DNA of 64,000 bases from positions 2,418,001 to 2,482,000 of the forward strand of contig OZ316897.1 of assembly GCA_973895155.1 (NCBI GenBank). Reading direction: 5' to 3'. The DNA is from Marsupella aquatica (lineage: Eukaryota > Marchantiophyta). A program made the position numbers and the translations under genes. A model generated the notes under the pieces. The model saw nothing but the letters and a program-made list of their open reading frames with translations. It was not told where the DNA came from and ran no database searches. Position 1 is the first letter of the stretch. Every line of letters starts with the position of its first letter. This document shows positions 35,442 through 47,223 of this stretch, piece after piece.

Positions 35442-38400
35442 GCAAAGCCAGGCTGGTATGCAGGCCTTCTCTTTCCTTCTGTAGATTTTCGCTTTCGCGT
35501 GCGTACTTTCTTGGATTGATAGCAGTTGGCCTTCAATTACGAATCCATATTCAGTGCGTGCACAAGCTGTGGACCGTCCCTGAGTGAGAGAAAGATGTCT
35601 TCTCGGTTAAAATCAAAGCTCAATCTTGTAAGGAATTGGGCAGTTTTATGCATATGTACGTCCTTCTAGTCAACCTGAGGCAGATATATTAAGCTTGTTT
35701 TCACCAGAAAGTTTCCAATTTCCAGGTATGTCTAGCCTGATTCCGTGCGCACCGGCGATCAGACTCATGACTAGCTCAGCCTATGTTCTGCCTGCTAGTT
35801 AAATCAAGAGAGTAGGACTATGCTACACAAGAAATGGCAACCGGCCAGCGCGCTGTTAATTTGCGCACTACATAGATCTGGCTTAATCAGACCAATTTTA
35901 TGTGTCTTGTACGAATGGAACTCTAAGAGCTCTATGCGCTCGATGCATACAGGGTTTGTTAAGCTGCCGCAATCACTCCTAAAAAACATTTATGGTACTG
36001 TAGTGTAGTCCTCAGTCAGACAGATGGCTTGTTCGTTGAGCAGCCCGGCTAAGTTCCACTGGGTAATTAAACAATTCGAAGAGAACTTCTGGTTCTCGTT
36101 AATTGTGTGCTAGCTTGATGGGATAAAGTAGCAGGGGCATTTGTCAATCCCGCCCTCTCGACTCTTTAATTTATTCGCACTTTTCGCAAACTTCTACGTG
36201 GTGTTCGCTCGAATAGCTTTTGAATTGATGATTTAATGCATTTTCCGTATTCGTCAACATGTGTTCACTTCTGTGAAGCTTCCTTTGTGCAATCTTCTAG
36301 TTATGGAAATGTTGCTCGATCGATCCAACGCTCAATCGGGAAAGCAAGGTGTTAAAAACTTTTATTCATTTATTGATCTATGCCCAATTTCACCAATCTG
36401 ACGAGTTGCTCTAGGAAGAATGCATAAATGTTTGCTCTATCCTTGATTTGACCAATTAGAAGAGGCTGGCGCTCTGGGAAAGGTAACGACTACTGCAAAA
36501 GCGAATGTCTCACCTGCTACAAGACAGTCGCTGCCCGGGAAGAATCACTGTTAATTCACATGGAGTAGTTGAGACTTTCAAGGTTGTCAGATAAGAGTTA
36601 TGTACCAAACCCCGATGAAGCTACGACCACGTGAGAAACTGCGTGTTTAGTCTCCACCGGCCAAATCTCTCAATTTGCTCATGTCAGTCTCCTGGCTTTA
36701 ATTTACTTCATCGCATCCTGAATTAATGATGGTCCTTGCAACGACATGTCAGTCCACTGAAGAACATAAATTACGGGACGTCGTATACTGTCGTTCTGTA
36801 CAGACTGTACCTTCGACCACCGTTGTGTGGTCATTATTTAGACAATTGCTTCATATGAAAGAGGGCAGACCACGAACTTCCACCAATTCCTTTGCACTTC
36901 ATGAACAGGGCTAAGTGCGTAGTAGGTCATTCTGTACCCCGCACTCACGAGATTTAGACTCTGACTATGGTCAGTTGATGCTCAAGATACGGCCCTGTAC
37001 AGAGCCCTCAACAGGTTCCTCAGATTCCACAGACAAGGTCGAAGATTTCGTACCGAATTACGGTGCATTCATAACATTTGAATCATTTGCCTGGGTTTCA
37101 GTTCCTCTCCATGGGGAAGCCCGATTTGTTGGGATTTTGATAACAAGCACTGAGCTGCACTACAGAGTGTAGATCATATACGAGCTTGATTAATTAGGCA
37201 GGACTGAATTTCTTTAGTTTCCTCGAAACAATCACAACACTTTATTGACAGCAGGACGGAATTGGATGCTTACTTGCTTAGATTGAGGACGAATTAATTG
37301 AAAACGGAGGTCTACGCACGGCAGCAATCTTCGAGTGTACGGGCAGGATTGACGTGATATCAGTCCTCAATTCACGATAGACTTCCCGCCCTTCCAGCCA
37401 CTTGCCTGCTTCAAGAAACTCATGGATGGCACAAGGCCACCCAGAGTGAGTATTAATTGAATTTGGAGATCCGTGCCAAAATATTGTAGTTTAGAATACT
37501 GTAGGGACCATCAAGTTGGCATAGTAAAAATTTATTGGGATTTTAGCTTCGAGTGACAAAATTTCAATTAGCGTAGCGTTTGTTAAACCCCAAGTGCATG
37601 CTCGAGCAAAACATTTTGTTGTAAAACATGAGTTCATCATGGTATACATTGTTTTGATATAGAAACCTGAAATCTAGCTATATATTGGAAATTGGAATCA
37701 AAAGCTACTATTCAGAGCCAAGGTCTAGAGTGAAGACTCTAGGCCATGACTATGAGGGCGTGATTTATTTGGGGGCCAGTGGGAGATGGGATTGAGGGTA
37801 GGGTGAGCCTGAATATGACATAGCTGACTTGACTGTTCTACCTCTATTTATGCTTAAAGAATGGGCATTTGACACACAAACTTTTGTGTCTTACTTGCAT
37901 TTTGTCCTCATTTCCTGAGAAGCAAGGTACAGAGAAACCTTGTAAATCATTTAGAAGCAGGAGGTTAAAGGTTAGGGTCCTTATATGTCTCACTACCTAA
38001 TTACTCAGTGATGTAAACAAAACTCTAGTTGTGCAGAATGCATACCTTGAGCAAACAAACCCTAGAGAGATCTGATAGGAGATACAAAATCTTGCTGTAC
38101 CTCAACACAATTCACCTCCCACACTTCGGTGCCATAGACAAGAAAAGTGCTCTAGAAATTAAGAAGGGGAAGTATGAGACAAAAAGATTGCCAGTACGCT
38201 AAAACCCTTTTGGCCTACTTTTACATTGCAACATGGGGCAAATTTACAGAGGAGGTAAAATTTAAAGATGTTTAAATTGATATTACAAGCACCAGAAAGA
38301 AAATCTAATGATGGGAGGGCTAAGCTAGTTCAGTCAAATCCGAATTGGCTTCCAACTTTTGTTTAGCATCAGCAAAGATCAGCCTATGATGTAGCCATGA

Positions 38401-39109
38401 AAGAATCCAAATTGACCATAAACTTTGAATTGCTTGTCAGAAAATCTAAGGCCCCATGCGAAAATCGGAGAGCACCCTAAATTGAGAATCAAGCTCAACT
38501 GATCCTGTGAGAAAAAAATCAGAGTTAAAGGGAAAAGCAACAAAACACAAGCCTACAGACTCGAGTGAGCAGTTTGCACCGGTAATGTCTACCCCTATCA
38601 TTCTGTAGCCTGAAAAGAGAAACCTGGCCTGTTCCTCCCCCCACCAACCACTTTTCGTGAGGTAGAAAGAGAGATGCTGCCTGGTCAGGAGCTGGCGGCA
38701 GGGTGATGAGGAGCATCATCACCGACCTGACTGGAACTCCATTCATGGTAATTCTCCGCTCATAACCATCCTCTATTGTCGACAAGGAGAATGCAGTGTG
38801 ACTACATGTATTTCAGCATTTAGAGTTGTATTCGTCTTTCAAGGGAGGCAAGGTGGTCACAGTATACTCTAAGAGCCAGCTCCATACTACAGTACTTTGG
38901 GTCCATGTAGGATATTTTGGACTCCGATTTGTAAATTAGAGAGGTCGTTTGTAAAGCCACGGAACATTTGTAGTCATGGGAAACGAATAGTTCCAGAATA
39001 TTCTATAATTTATAGTGAGATTTATGATATGGCATTCCTTTCTGGTTTTGAAAGGTGAGAATTCCTTCATTGACATTCTTTTTGGTTTACTAATTGTATT
39101 GCCACTTTC
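35442..39109. other. gene-free intergenic region
   Basis: No supportable gene or recognisable element. Open frames are short and overlap on both strands. Presumably starts with the 3' UTR of the STIG1-like gene. Confidence 0.45.
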
Positions 39110-40212
39110 TTTCCCCAGTGGTTGAGCAAAGTATCTCTGGCTTGTTTGGAGTGATCCAACAGTCAACATCCTACCAGTTTCCATCATTAGACATCCACAA
39201 CTAAACCCCAAACACCCTGGCCCACCTTCAACCAGGGGGGCATGGGGTGTAGGGCAGCCAACCAGGAGGGGCGGATCAAGCAGAAGCAAAGTAAAGACCC
39301 ACCGCAATGTTAGGGGCTGAAAGCATGTTGTGGTTTGGGTCCCGGTTTGAAGTGACGGGCAACTTGCCGAGTTGCCCGGCATGTAAACTCGGCATTTGCC
39401 GGACCAAAATGCCTCTATTTGACGCATATTCCATCTTATTCCCCGGCCCGGCCCGAACTTTTCCCGACCCGGCCCATACTCTTCCCGGCCTCATCCCGGA
39501 CGCTACCACCCTTCCCGGCAACCAGCCCGGCCCGGCCCCTTCCCTCCCCTCCCCTCCCCGGACCCGGCCTGCCCCTTCCCGGCCCCGGCCAAACAGCAGC
39601 CGGGGGCGGGAAGGGGCAGGCCGGGTCCGGGGCCGGGCTGGGTCCGGGTGGGAGGAGGGGAGGGGAGGGGGAGGAGGCCCGGGTCCGGGTCCGGGGAGGG
39701 GAGGGCCGGGTCCGGGTGGGGGGAGGGGAGGGGAGGAGGGGAGGGTGAGGAGGCCTGGGTCCGGGGAGGGGAGGGGAGGGGAGGGGAGGGCCAGGCCGGG
39801 CCAGGTCCGGGTCGGCATTGAGGGAGGGGGAGGGGACCGGGGACCGGGAGATGTGCGAGCCGGGGGATGTGCGATCCGGGACTGGGGGCCGGGGGATGTG
39901 GGAGCCGGGGAATGTGCTCAGGCCGGGACCAGGGACCGGGGCCGGGACGGAGGAAACAAAAGGGAAACGAGACCGGGTGATGGGTCCGGGAGGTCATGGC
40001 CGGGCCAGGCCAGGACCGGGGGAGCGAGACCGGGAGAGGCCGGGTGTCGACTTGCCGGTTGACGGCCTCGGAAGGGTCTATTTGGCAAGTCCAAACTGGG
40101 GTTTGGGTAGAGTACATGATTGAGCAACTAATGATGAAACCTGGCCAGATGCTGATTGTCAGATTGTTTCGTGTTTACTACATTCACTTTGCTTGACCAA
40201 CAGTGGGAATAG
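39110..40212. mobile_element. putative element: GC-rich block bounded by diverged inverted repeats
   Basis: The left flank (about 39110-39195; TTGAGCAAAGTA, then CCAACAGTCAACATC and TTTCCATCATTAG) aligns with the reverse complement of the right flank (about 40125-40212; TCAAGCAAAGTGAA, then CAATCTGACAATCAGCATC and TTTCATCATTAG). Between them lies an extremely GC-rich block. Its left part (about 39430-39595) is rich in CCCGGCCC and CCCCTCCCC on the plus strand, and its right part (39600-40060) in GGGTCCGGG and GGGGAGGGG. Long open frames cross it on both strands because AT-rich stop codons are absent. The transposon interpretation is tentative. Confidence 0.4.
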
Positions 40213-41891
40213 ATGACACAAAGAAGAGTGGTTATCCGTGAATCAATTCACTTTTCCCAGAAAGACATGGACCCTGACTCGAGATGACTTGTGCAAAGTC
40301 CCAATTCACTGCTTGCGATATATAGCGAACCATCACATCTTCTTTCACCTATAATATAAATTCCTCCTCTTCCGATAACGCACGAAATGGCCTGGAATTC
40401 AAGTACCACCATCGACTTTCTATAGTTTCAAGCAATCCAAGAATCAGATAGGACCTTGTGTTTGAGACAATGTTTTCAATTAAAGTCAAGATCTGGTTTG
40501 TATTCCTAAATTGAATGAAAAGGTCACACATTAATGGCACCAATCGCACGCCTCCCAAGGCCTTGTGATTGAACAATTACGGTGCGTCACAGCGAAGCAG
40601 CAAAACCGTAGGACTGCGTATCAGTGAACAGGCAATCGAAAAAGGGAGTGTAACTATACTAAGAACAAAAAATCATGAACGCAACACTCTCGACTGGTAC
40701 TCAAGTCCTAGACTGTAAATCGTGTCCAGAGGATTTGATCACCAGTAAGTTGTTACTCATGCGTGGTGAAGGGTGTGAAGGGTGACAACCTCAGCTAGGG
40801 CGAGTCATCAGAGAAAAGTTCAGTCCTCTCATTAATGGGACGAACATGATCTTCTTCGCACATTGAGAGATGTGACCTACAAGTAGTATTAGCGTTTCTG
40901 TTCCTGTGTCTCGATAATATATAAAGCCATTCAGTTCAGGCCCAATCTACATTATCATTGACGCTCAACAGCAGCAATGTAATTTCCGACGATACTCCAC
41001 GAGTACACTGGACATGGAGAATGGGCACAAAGTGCAACCCATTGATATTTCGGGTAGTAATATTCGCAAACTGATTTTCACATTTCTTGCATACCATGAG
41101 GGCCCTTCACTCCTGCGCATATCTTGGGCCATAGGCGCCACTACAAGATGGCATGCTAGAGGGAATTTGCCATGTGGTGCGTCATGTTTACTTTCCAAAA
41201 TACACCTTTCCACTTATGTACTTGCTCCGTTGGTACTGCTGCGTAATGATGTTAGAACTTGCAAGTTGCTTGGCCCTCGGTGATGGGCAATGTAGGGGTA
41301 TAGGTTGCTCTTTAAAGACTTGTAAAACATACTCCTCTGCACTGATTAAAGGCGGTTCAGTCATTAACGCAAGGCACAGATTGGACCAGGATAGCATAGT
41401 GGTGCCAGGAATGTGGTTGGGCATGGTGATTCACCTGAAACTGAACCCTGTGCACAAGGGCCTAATTCCCCGTATGACTATAAAACTTTAGCCAAGTCTC
41501 ATTTCTACCCCAGTTTGAAAATCTCACCCCCACGTAGTGCGACAGCTCTTCGCGTCCAAATTTCTGCACACGACCGGAAATTCTTAAAGTTCCAAGTCTA
41601 CCATTCAATAAATGTTTATCTCCGTGAGCAGAGAGCACCGAAGTAGCTTATTCGTGAATTTGCAGACTTCAAGTACAGGCAAAGCTTGAACTGGCCAAGG
41701 GATACCTCCATGATACGTCTCGATAAAAAACTGCAAAGTTCACAGTTCAATAGCAAAAGAAAAAGGGGAAAATGTGAGGATTTTAGTTGTCACACCTGTA
41801 ACAAGTAACGAAGATCACTCCGATTGTCTCTTAGACAACTTGTCTGTGATGGAATAAACAAAGTGCCTGCTCTGAGAGCATCGTTCCATAC
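40213..41891. other. region 3' of the PRC-barrel gene
   Basis: The minus-strand gene ending at 41892 in my model probably continues here, because its last recognised exon ends at a GTATGG donor rather than a stop. I could not identify further exons. No other gene is supportable. Confidence 0.4.
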
Positions 41892-44800
41892 CATGTCCTC
41901 CAAATCAGACCGATTTATTGTACTTTCAATCAAGCCTCTTTCGAGGATGAGTTTATCGCACATGTAAGCCCGGATGGCAGCTGCAGCAACGTCGATGTCA
42001 CTCCACTGACCTTTCTGAAAGTCCACTTTTGGATTAATAGAAGAATTGAAATATAAAGCGCTTTTGAAAATACGTCAGCCAAAACTTCAAGTCGAGCATG
42101 AAAAAAAACGAACTCGACGACGTCTGTATGTCAATCAGCCAGACCCATTGTTCCAAACTACAAAATGGCTGAAACCAGGATCTGACCCCGTATTTTCTGG
42201 GTCGTATGTCCATCATATCAGATACAACGTTTATGCCTCCTTGCCTCCTAAGCAAATAAGCAAGATCATGGCGCCCACGGGCCCTGAGTTCTTTAAGAGA
42301 TGGAAAATGTGACCTGTAGCACCCAAGGAGATATGAGAAAACGCCAGGGTTGCAGAGAAAACCAGAAAGAAAGGCGACTGACCTTGACTGAGTCACGTGA
42401 ACAGTAAACGTTTTGTGAATTCGAGCATACGATGCACAACCTATACTCTTCACAGATCTACTTAAGTAAGCCACCTATGACCAATAATAATGTGTATCGT
42501 AAGGAAGCATACTCACATGGAGTGTTCCTCCATGAAACTTTTTATTTTCACCACAAAATTTGGATCCTTGCTCACTGGTTGTCTGCCCAGCTCTCGAGCA
42601 ACCAATTTGTATCCACCATGTCCCAATATCTGCCAAAAGAATTGAAGAGTCAAAATTCGTTGAAAAGTAATACGTCAGGGACAATCTGTGGAACCTTCTT
42701 TTAAACCACAGGAAATCTTATTGCTAAGCCCATGCATGTCCTCTCTACTCACGTGCCTTGTTATCAACAATGCTTCAGGTGTAAACCTGCTGATGTTTTG
42801 CGCTCAAATGGATTACAATGGCATGTCCCTCATTTCCTTCAATTTGACTACACTCTCGCAGAGCACTGAAGCTACAAAACGACATACAAAGGTTACTGCT
42901 GAGAAGCCCCTATTTTGTACTTCAGGGTAAGCTACCAAAACAGACAAAAGGCATAGGAGAAAAACGCAGGAGGAATTACTGCATGATGAAGATCATATCG
43001 TCCTGCCTCCAGTACTTTCCGTTGACGTGGCATCACAGCCGTACCCTCATCAAAGCTATCCTGACTGACTGGTACAGGATTTGAGACACTACCAGGTGAC
43101 GGCTCTCGGCTTGACACCTCGCCTGTAGCTTGGTTATAATAGACAGGCTCTCCTGTTACAAAGAGCCGGTAGTACTCAGTATAGGAAGGGATTTCGAACC
43201 ACTCGAAGAAGTCAGTGGGAATTTTATCGCACGACACTTACACTGACAGATTTTCTTACGAGTAAAGAGCCTTGATATAAGCCTCAAGTCCTGGTCAAAA
43301 GGAGATTTCTAGAGCACCAGGGTTTTCATATACATCCTGATTTGTTTCTGGGCACCGTATCAGAGATTTCCAGCGAGATCAATCGCTAAAATTGAGAAGG
43401 ATAAGCGTGACAAAAACAGTAAGATCCCCATACCAGTTTCTGGATCATTCGCTGTGGTCCAACTACTTGAGACAAACCATTCAATCTCTGCATCAAGATT
43501 TCTTATGTCTTCCCTGAAATCCAAGGTATAGAGTCAAGCAGGGCCAAACGCTAATAATAAAGCATGAAAAGAAACAAAAAATTCGGGTTTCACCATGCAG
43601 GAAACCGGATGATAAACAATAAACAGTGAGATGGTGTCTTACTAAGTTACCAGAACCCATTCGGACGCCGTCGTGATCGGAGGTTCAAAGACTGAGCAAC
43701 TGCGAGAAATCCACCAGCAGCCTGTGGAAAAGGACTTCTCAGAACTTTCAATTTAGCTGCTCATATTTGATGCAAATATCCTAGCAAACCAAGTTGTGTA
43801 GATTAAGAACATAGATTTAGACACACAGAGAAGGTGTCCTTAGGGCATGAGCATAAATGCGTTTCAAAACTCTTCGAAACATGCTATTTTCATATATCTG
43901 CTGTAGAGAGGCAAACTTCTCTGCCAAAGACAGTTGATTGCTAGCATTTACTGGACAGATTATGGTCCTAAAAATGTCTTAATCTGATTCCCCCTGACAC
44001 AAAACTATCATGCTCACCTTGATATCATCAACGAGGTCATGCCTTCCAGCAGCTATCAGCTGCCGCCTAGTTGGCATAAAAATTTCAAAGCGCTCTTGCT
44101 TGAATTCTCCTCTCCACAACATTAGTTGTTTAGCATCTGTTCAATTTACATCGAGATTGGTAGAGAACGTACAAGCTCATCAGAAATTTTGTTTCTTGCA
44201 GAGCACAAACGCTCAGGATTTCAGCGAGTACTGAAACAACAATAAGGGGAGCAGTTGGCAACTTTCACAACCACAATTTTTGTGGCAAATTCATTGGGAA
44301 AAGCTGCTGTTAGTCGTCAAAAATCAGACTTGTCTCACACAGTGTAGACTCACCATCGGAGAACCTTCCATTATTGGAAGTTCTGGCACTGTCGAGGCAA
44401 CCCTTAATCCCATCAATTTGACGCCGGCAGAAGTCTAGTAATTTAGGCTCTAGCTCCCTTAAGAGTTGAGGTATCCTTGCCAACTCCAAGAGGCCCTCTG
44501 GTGGCTGACATCAACAACCAAAACGTGTTAAAAAGCGTTCCTAGCGACCAAAATTAACGAAACACGTATAAATGAAACGCAAAGGGGAGCCAATTTAGGA
44601 CCTTCTTCAATTCACTTTCGACCACCGAAGAATGGAAAAATTTCACAAACATAACTATTACTCGCTTTGGCTAATGCTTAGCATTGGACAAACACACTAG
44701 CCTTGAGAAATCGGTGGAATATCAGGTTTAGGGTTGCACTGCAAGTGTGTAAAACTTCGCTTCAGAATATTTTGCATTCAATTTCAAGGAGCTTTCAGTG

Positions 44801-45580
44801 CAAATGAAATTGCCAGGTTCTCAAGAGACTGGAAGGGCGATACACAATGCAAATGACGTCAAATAAACTAGACACCATATTCAGACATTGTAATTCGACT
44901 CTCAGCGAGCGATGAATTCCAGCAATGGAGAGATAACTAACCGTGATAAAGAGACAACTGTTCTCGACATCCACCTCTCTTACAATATCCTCCACTAGCG
45001 GAATGAGAAACTCGGGATGATCCAATTCTTCACTATCCTCTGCATCACTTTGTGATTGCTCAAGGTCTTCATTTGGTGAACCAGAGATATAAATGAGCTT
45101 CAAAACAGATTCAAATATCTCATCACTATCTGCAGATCCAATGTGTATGACTTCGTCAACAATTCCGACCACTTCCTTCGTATCTCTCAAAAGAACCTTC
45201 CACCCATGCAGATCTAGCGAACCCGTTGCGAGGCCTGTGAGTGTAAATGTCTCAATATTAGGTCCCGACGAACATCGCGAATCCCCAGTCTTCGTGAAAA
45301 AGTATCGCGACACCCCAAGATTTGATTTGGAGCTGAAACCACAACCAGCCCGGTAATGATCGTATGCGAATTTGGGTTTCTGAAGAAAGGACCGCTCACA
45401 ACAGTCGAAAGGCAAGAGCGGAAAGCCCTTTGCAGCTGCCAAAAGTTGAGACTCGAACGCGAACGCTCTAGGGGTCAGTCCGCACGCACGGCTCTTCGAT
45501 CCGGTCGACACGCTCGTCCCAAACTCTGGCCATGAGTTAGTGGGTTTGAGTGGAGATGTCCCCAAACACCAATCCATCAT
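41892..45580 (-). CDS. RimM-type PRC-barrel protein with GRxDL...GG repeats and WW-like segment (3' end incomplete)
   Basis: Minus-strand exons: 45580-44942, 44504-44354, 44109-44018, 43721-43651, 43513-43434, 43152-42980, 42629-42517, 42313-42187, 42014-41892, in frame with GT-AG introns. Exon 1 has a basic, Ser/Ala-rich start (possible plastid transit peptide) and then a RimM-like PRC barrel: LHGWKVLLRDTKEVVGIVDE, EFLIPLVEDIVREVDVENS, and PPEGLLEL across the first splice. The RimM N-terminal domain is not visible. Three copies of a motif follow: AAGRHDLVDDIKAAGGFLAV with RRRPNGFWED; EAGRYDLHHAILGHGGYKLV; and ARGRHDLAYLLRRQGGINVV. Between copies 1 and 2 is a WW-like piece, SSSWTTANDPETGEPVYYNQ. 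RimM assists 30S ribosome maturation in bacteria; a role in plastid ribosome biogenesis is inference. The last exon found ends ...NRSDLEDM at a donor, so 3' exons are missing. The start is the first of two adjacent Met codons. Confidence 0.7.
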
Positions 45581-45939
45581 TCCTTCGCCAAACGATGACG
45601 GAATACGGGCTCATTCATTGAAGGCAGTGTCGTTTGGGTCCACTACCCCGTCCGACGCAGCTCTGGAAGCTGCTAGCCATTCCAAAGACCACCTTTTGCT
45701 CAGTCTGTGACGAGAGTCGTCACCGAAGTTGAGAATCAAAAACAAGAACGAGGGCTTTGGTCGCAAAGCATAAGCCCAACAATTTTCTCCACAACTGCCT
45801 CGTGTCTTTCATTTTTGAGGAAAGGCCACTACTGTAAACGGAGGGGGCAGCAAATTTCGAACTTCGGTGCTTTTATGTACAAGAATGATAATTGTGTTTT
45901 ACTGAAGTGAATGTACAAGAATGACAATTGTGCTTTACT
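45581..45939. other. 5' flank of PRC-barrel gene and transposon insertion site
   Basis: Presumed promoter of the minus-strand gene at 45580, then a short near-duplication (ATGTACAAGAATGAYAATTG at about 45875 and 45911) up to the left transposon end at 45940. Confidence 0.4.
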
Positions 45940-46003
45940 AGGGCGTCTTAAATACGCGTTTTTGCGTCTTTTCACCGTGCCCGGGACAGTCGCGGGTTGG
46001 ACG

Positions 46004-46096
46004 TCCGGTCATGACTGGTCGGGCACCGCAGGCCTCGCCCGACCAGTCATGACCGGAAATTTGCGCCCGACCAGTCATGACCGGAAATTTGCGCCC
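46004..46096. repeat. perfect 21-bp inverted repeat plus 28-bp tandem repeat
   Basis: TCCGGTCATGACTGGTCGGG (plus C) at 46004-46024 is exactly reverse-complemented at 46037-46057 over a 12-base loop. The right arm is also part of a 28-bp unit repeated perfectly at 46041-46068 and 46069-46096 (GACCAGTCATGACCGGAAAT then TTGCGCCC). It lies just inside the proposed left transposon end and may be subterminal transposase-binding repeats. Confidence 0.85.
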
Positions 46097-46800
46097 GACC
46101 AGTCCGACCGCGCTTAACCTGACTCAGGGGTTTAGGGTTCACCTAGGGGTCACATACTGCGCGATTCAATTTACAAAAAACAGGGCACAGGTCGTTCGAC
46201 GCGAGCAGGGAGTTCAGCAGGGAGTTCAGCAGGGAGTTCAGCTGCCATAGCAAGGTGCGCATACCAGGTCCATCGCGCTCGTGGATGCTTGACGAGAGGG
46301 TTTGCGCTTTGAGTTTTTCACATCGTTCAGTCAGGTACTCCTTCGCCACTCAATTAAATATGTCTCCATGTTTTGGTTGTCGCTGCTGATTGAAGGTTGT
46401 CCATTGGTTTTTCAGCGTTCCAGGCCATGGGCGATTTCACTCCCCTCTCAGATGTGGAGGACGCTAGAGTCGCTGGGAAAATGGAGTCCTTCCCATCGTG
46501 TGTAGTCTGGGCAGCAAACTATGTGGCGAGAAATCCATTCCCACGGAAGTTCACTTATTCAGCATGTACTGAGCCCCTGGATCGAGCCTGGCCTTACTTG
46601 TAAGAAATCCTTGGAGTTTGGTAGAAAATGTGGACATTGTGCCCCTGGCGCGCCCAGGTTCTGATTTCAGATCATTCTCTTTGATGCTGTCAATGGTGGC
46701 TGCCCTCCACTCAAAGCTCTCATTTGGGACCAGGCGTCTGTGCTGCTGAATATTCACCCAACGACATTCAGTCTTTTAGATGAAGCTCAGCAAATAGTCC

Positions 46801-47067
46801 ATGTCCAGACTACAAAAATCACCTAAGTTGTGTGTGAGCCTATCAGTAAAGGACATGGAGCTGCACATTGACCGCCTTGCCTTGGCCTTTGAAGGATCGT
46901 CTAGCAGCCCCGGTGTCTTTATAGGTAAAAGCGTGGGATATTCGCCTAGCCAGGGTACACCACAACAGTCTCAAATCCGGGAATGCACGCCCACAAAGCA
47001 AAAGAGTGCTAAAAAAACCCTTGCTGATTTTATAGAAGCTCTCAAAGACACTGACCTACAGGAGTAG
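46801..47067 (+). CDS. small hypothetical ORF upstream of the transposase
   Basis: An 88-codon open frame, Ser- and Lys-rich, ending AKKTLADFIEALKDTDLQE. No family recognised. It could be an upstream exon or N-terminal part of the Harbinger transposase, or chance. It lies within the proposed DNA transposon. Confidence 0.25.
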   Translation: MSRLQKSPKLCVSLSVKDMELHIDRLALAFEGSSSSPGVFIGKSVGYSPSQGTPQQSQIRECTPTKQKSAKKTLADFIEALKDTDLQE

Positions 47068-47223
47068 ATCAGTAGCATATCCATAATATGTATTGACAGA
47101 CAATGTTGACTTTTTAACTCCCTCGTTTAATGCATACCTCTATCCGGATATTGGATTATTCCATTTATTGTTCGTACAATATCATGTCACTTGTATTCAC
47201 TTTTGTTTATTACATCACTCTGA

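Noticed and set aside
38936-39427. 163-codon minus-strand ORF
   Set aside because: It crosses the inverted-repeat flank of the GC-rich element and has no recognisable motif.
39307-40117. Overlapping long ORFs on both strands (up to ~250 codons, Pro/Gly/Arg-rich)
   Set aside because: They exist because the DNA is nearly free of A and T and hence of stop codons. Composition is pure repeat and both strands look alike.
41014-41646. Several ORFs of 70-110 codons on both strands
   Set aside because: No domains and mutually overlapping. Some may hide 3' exons of the minus-strand gene, but I could not show splice-phase continuity.
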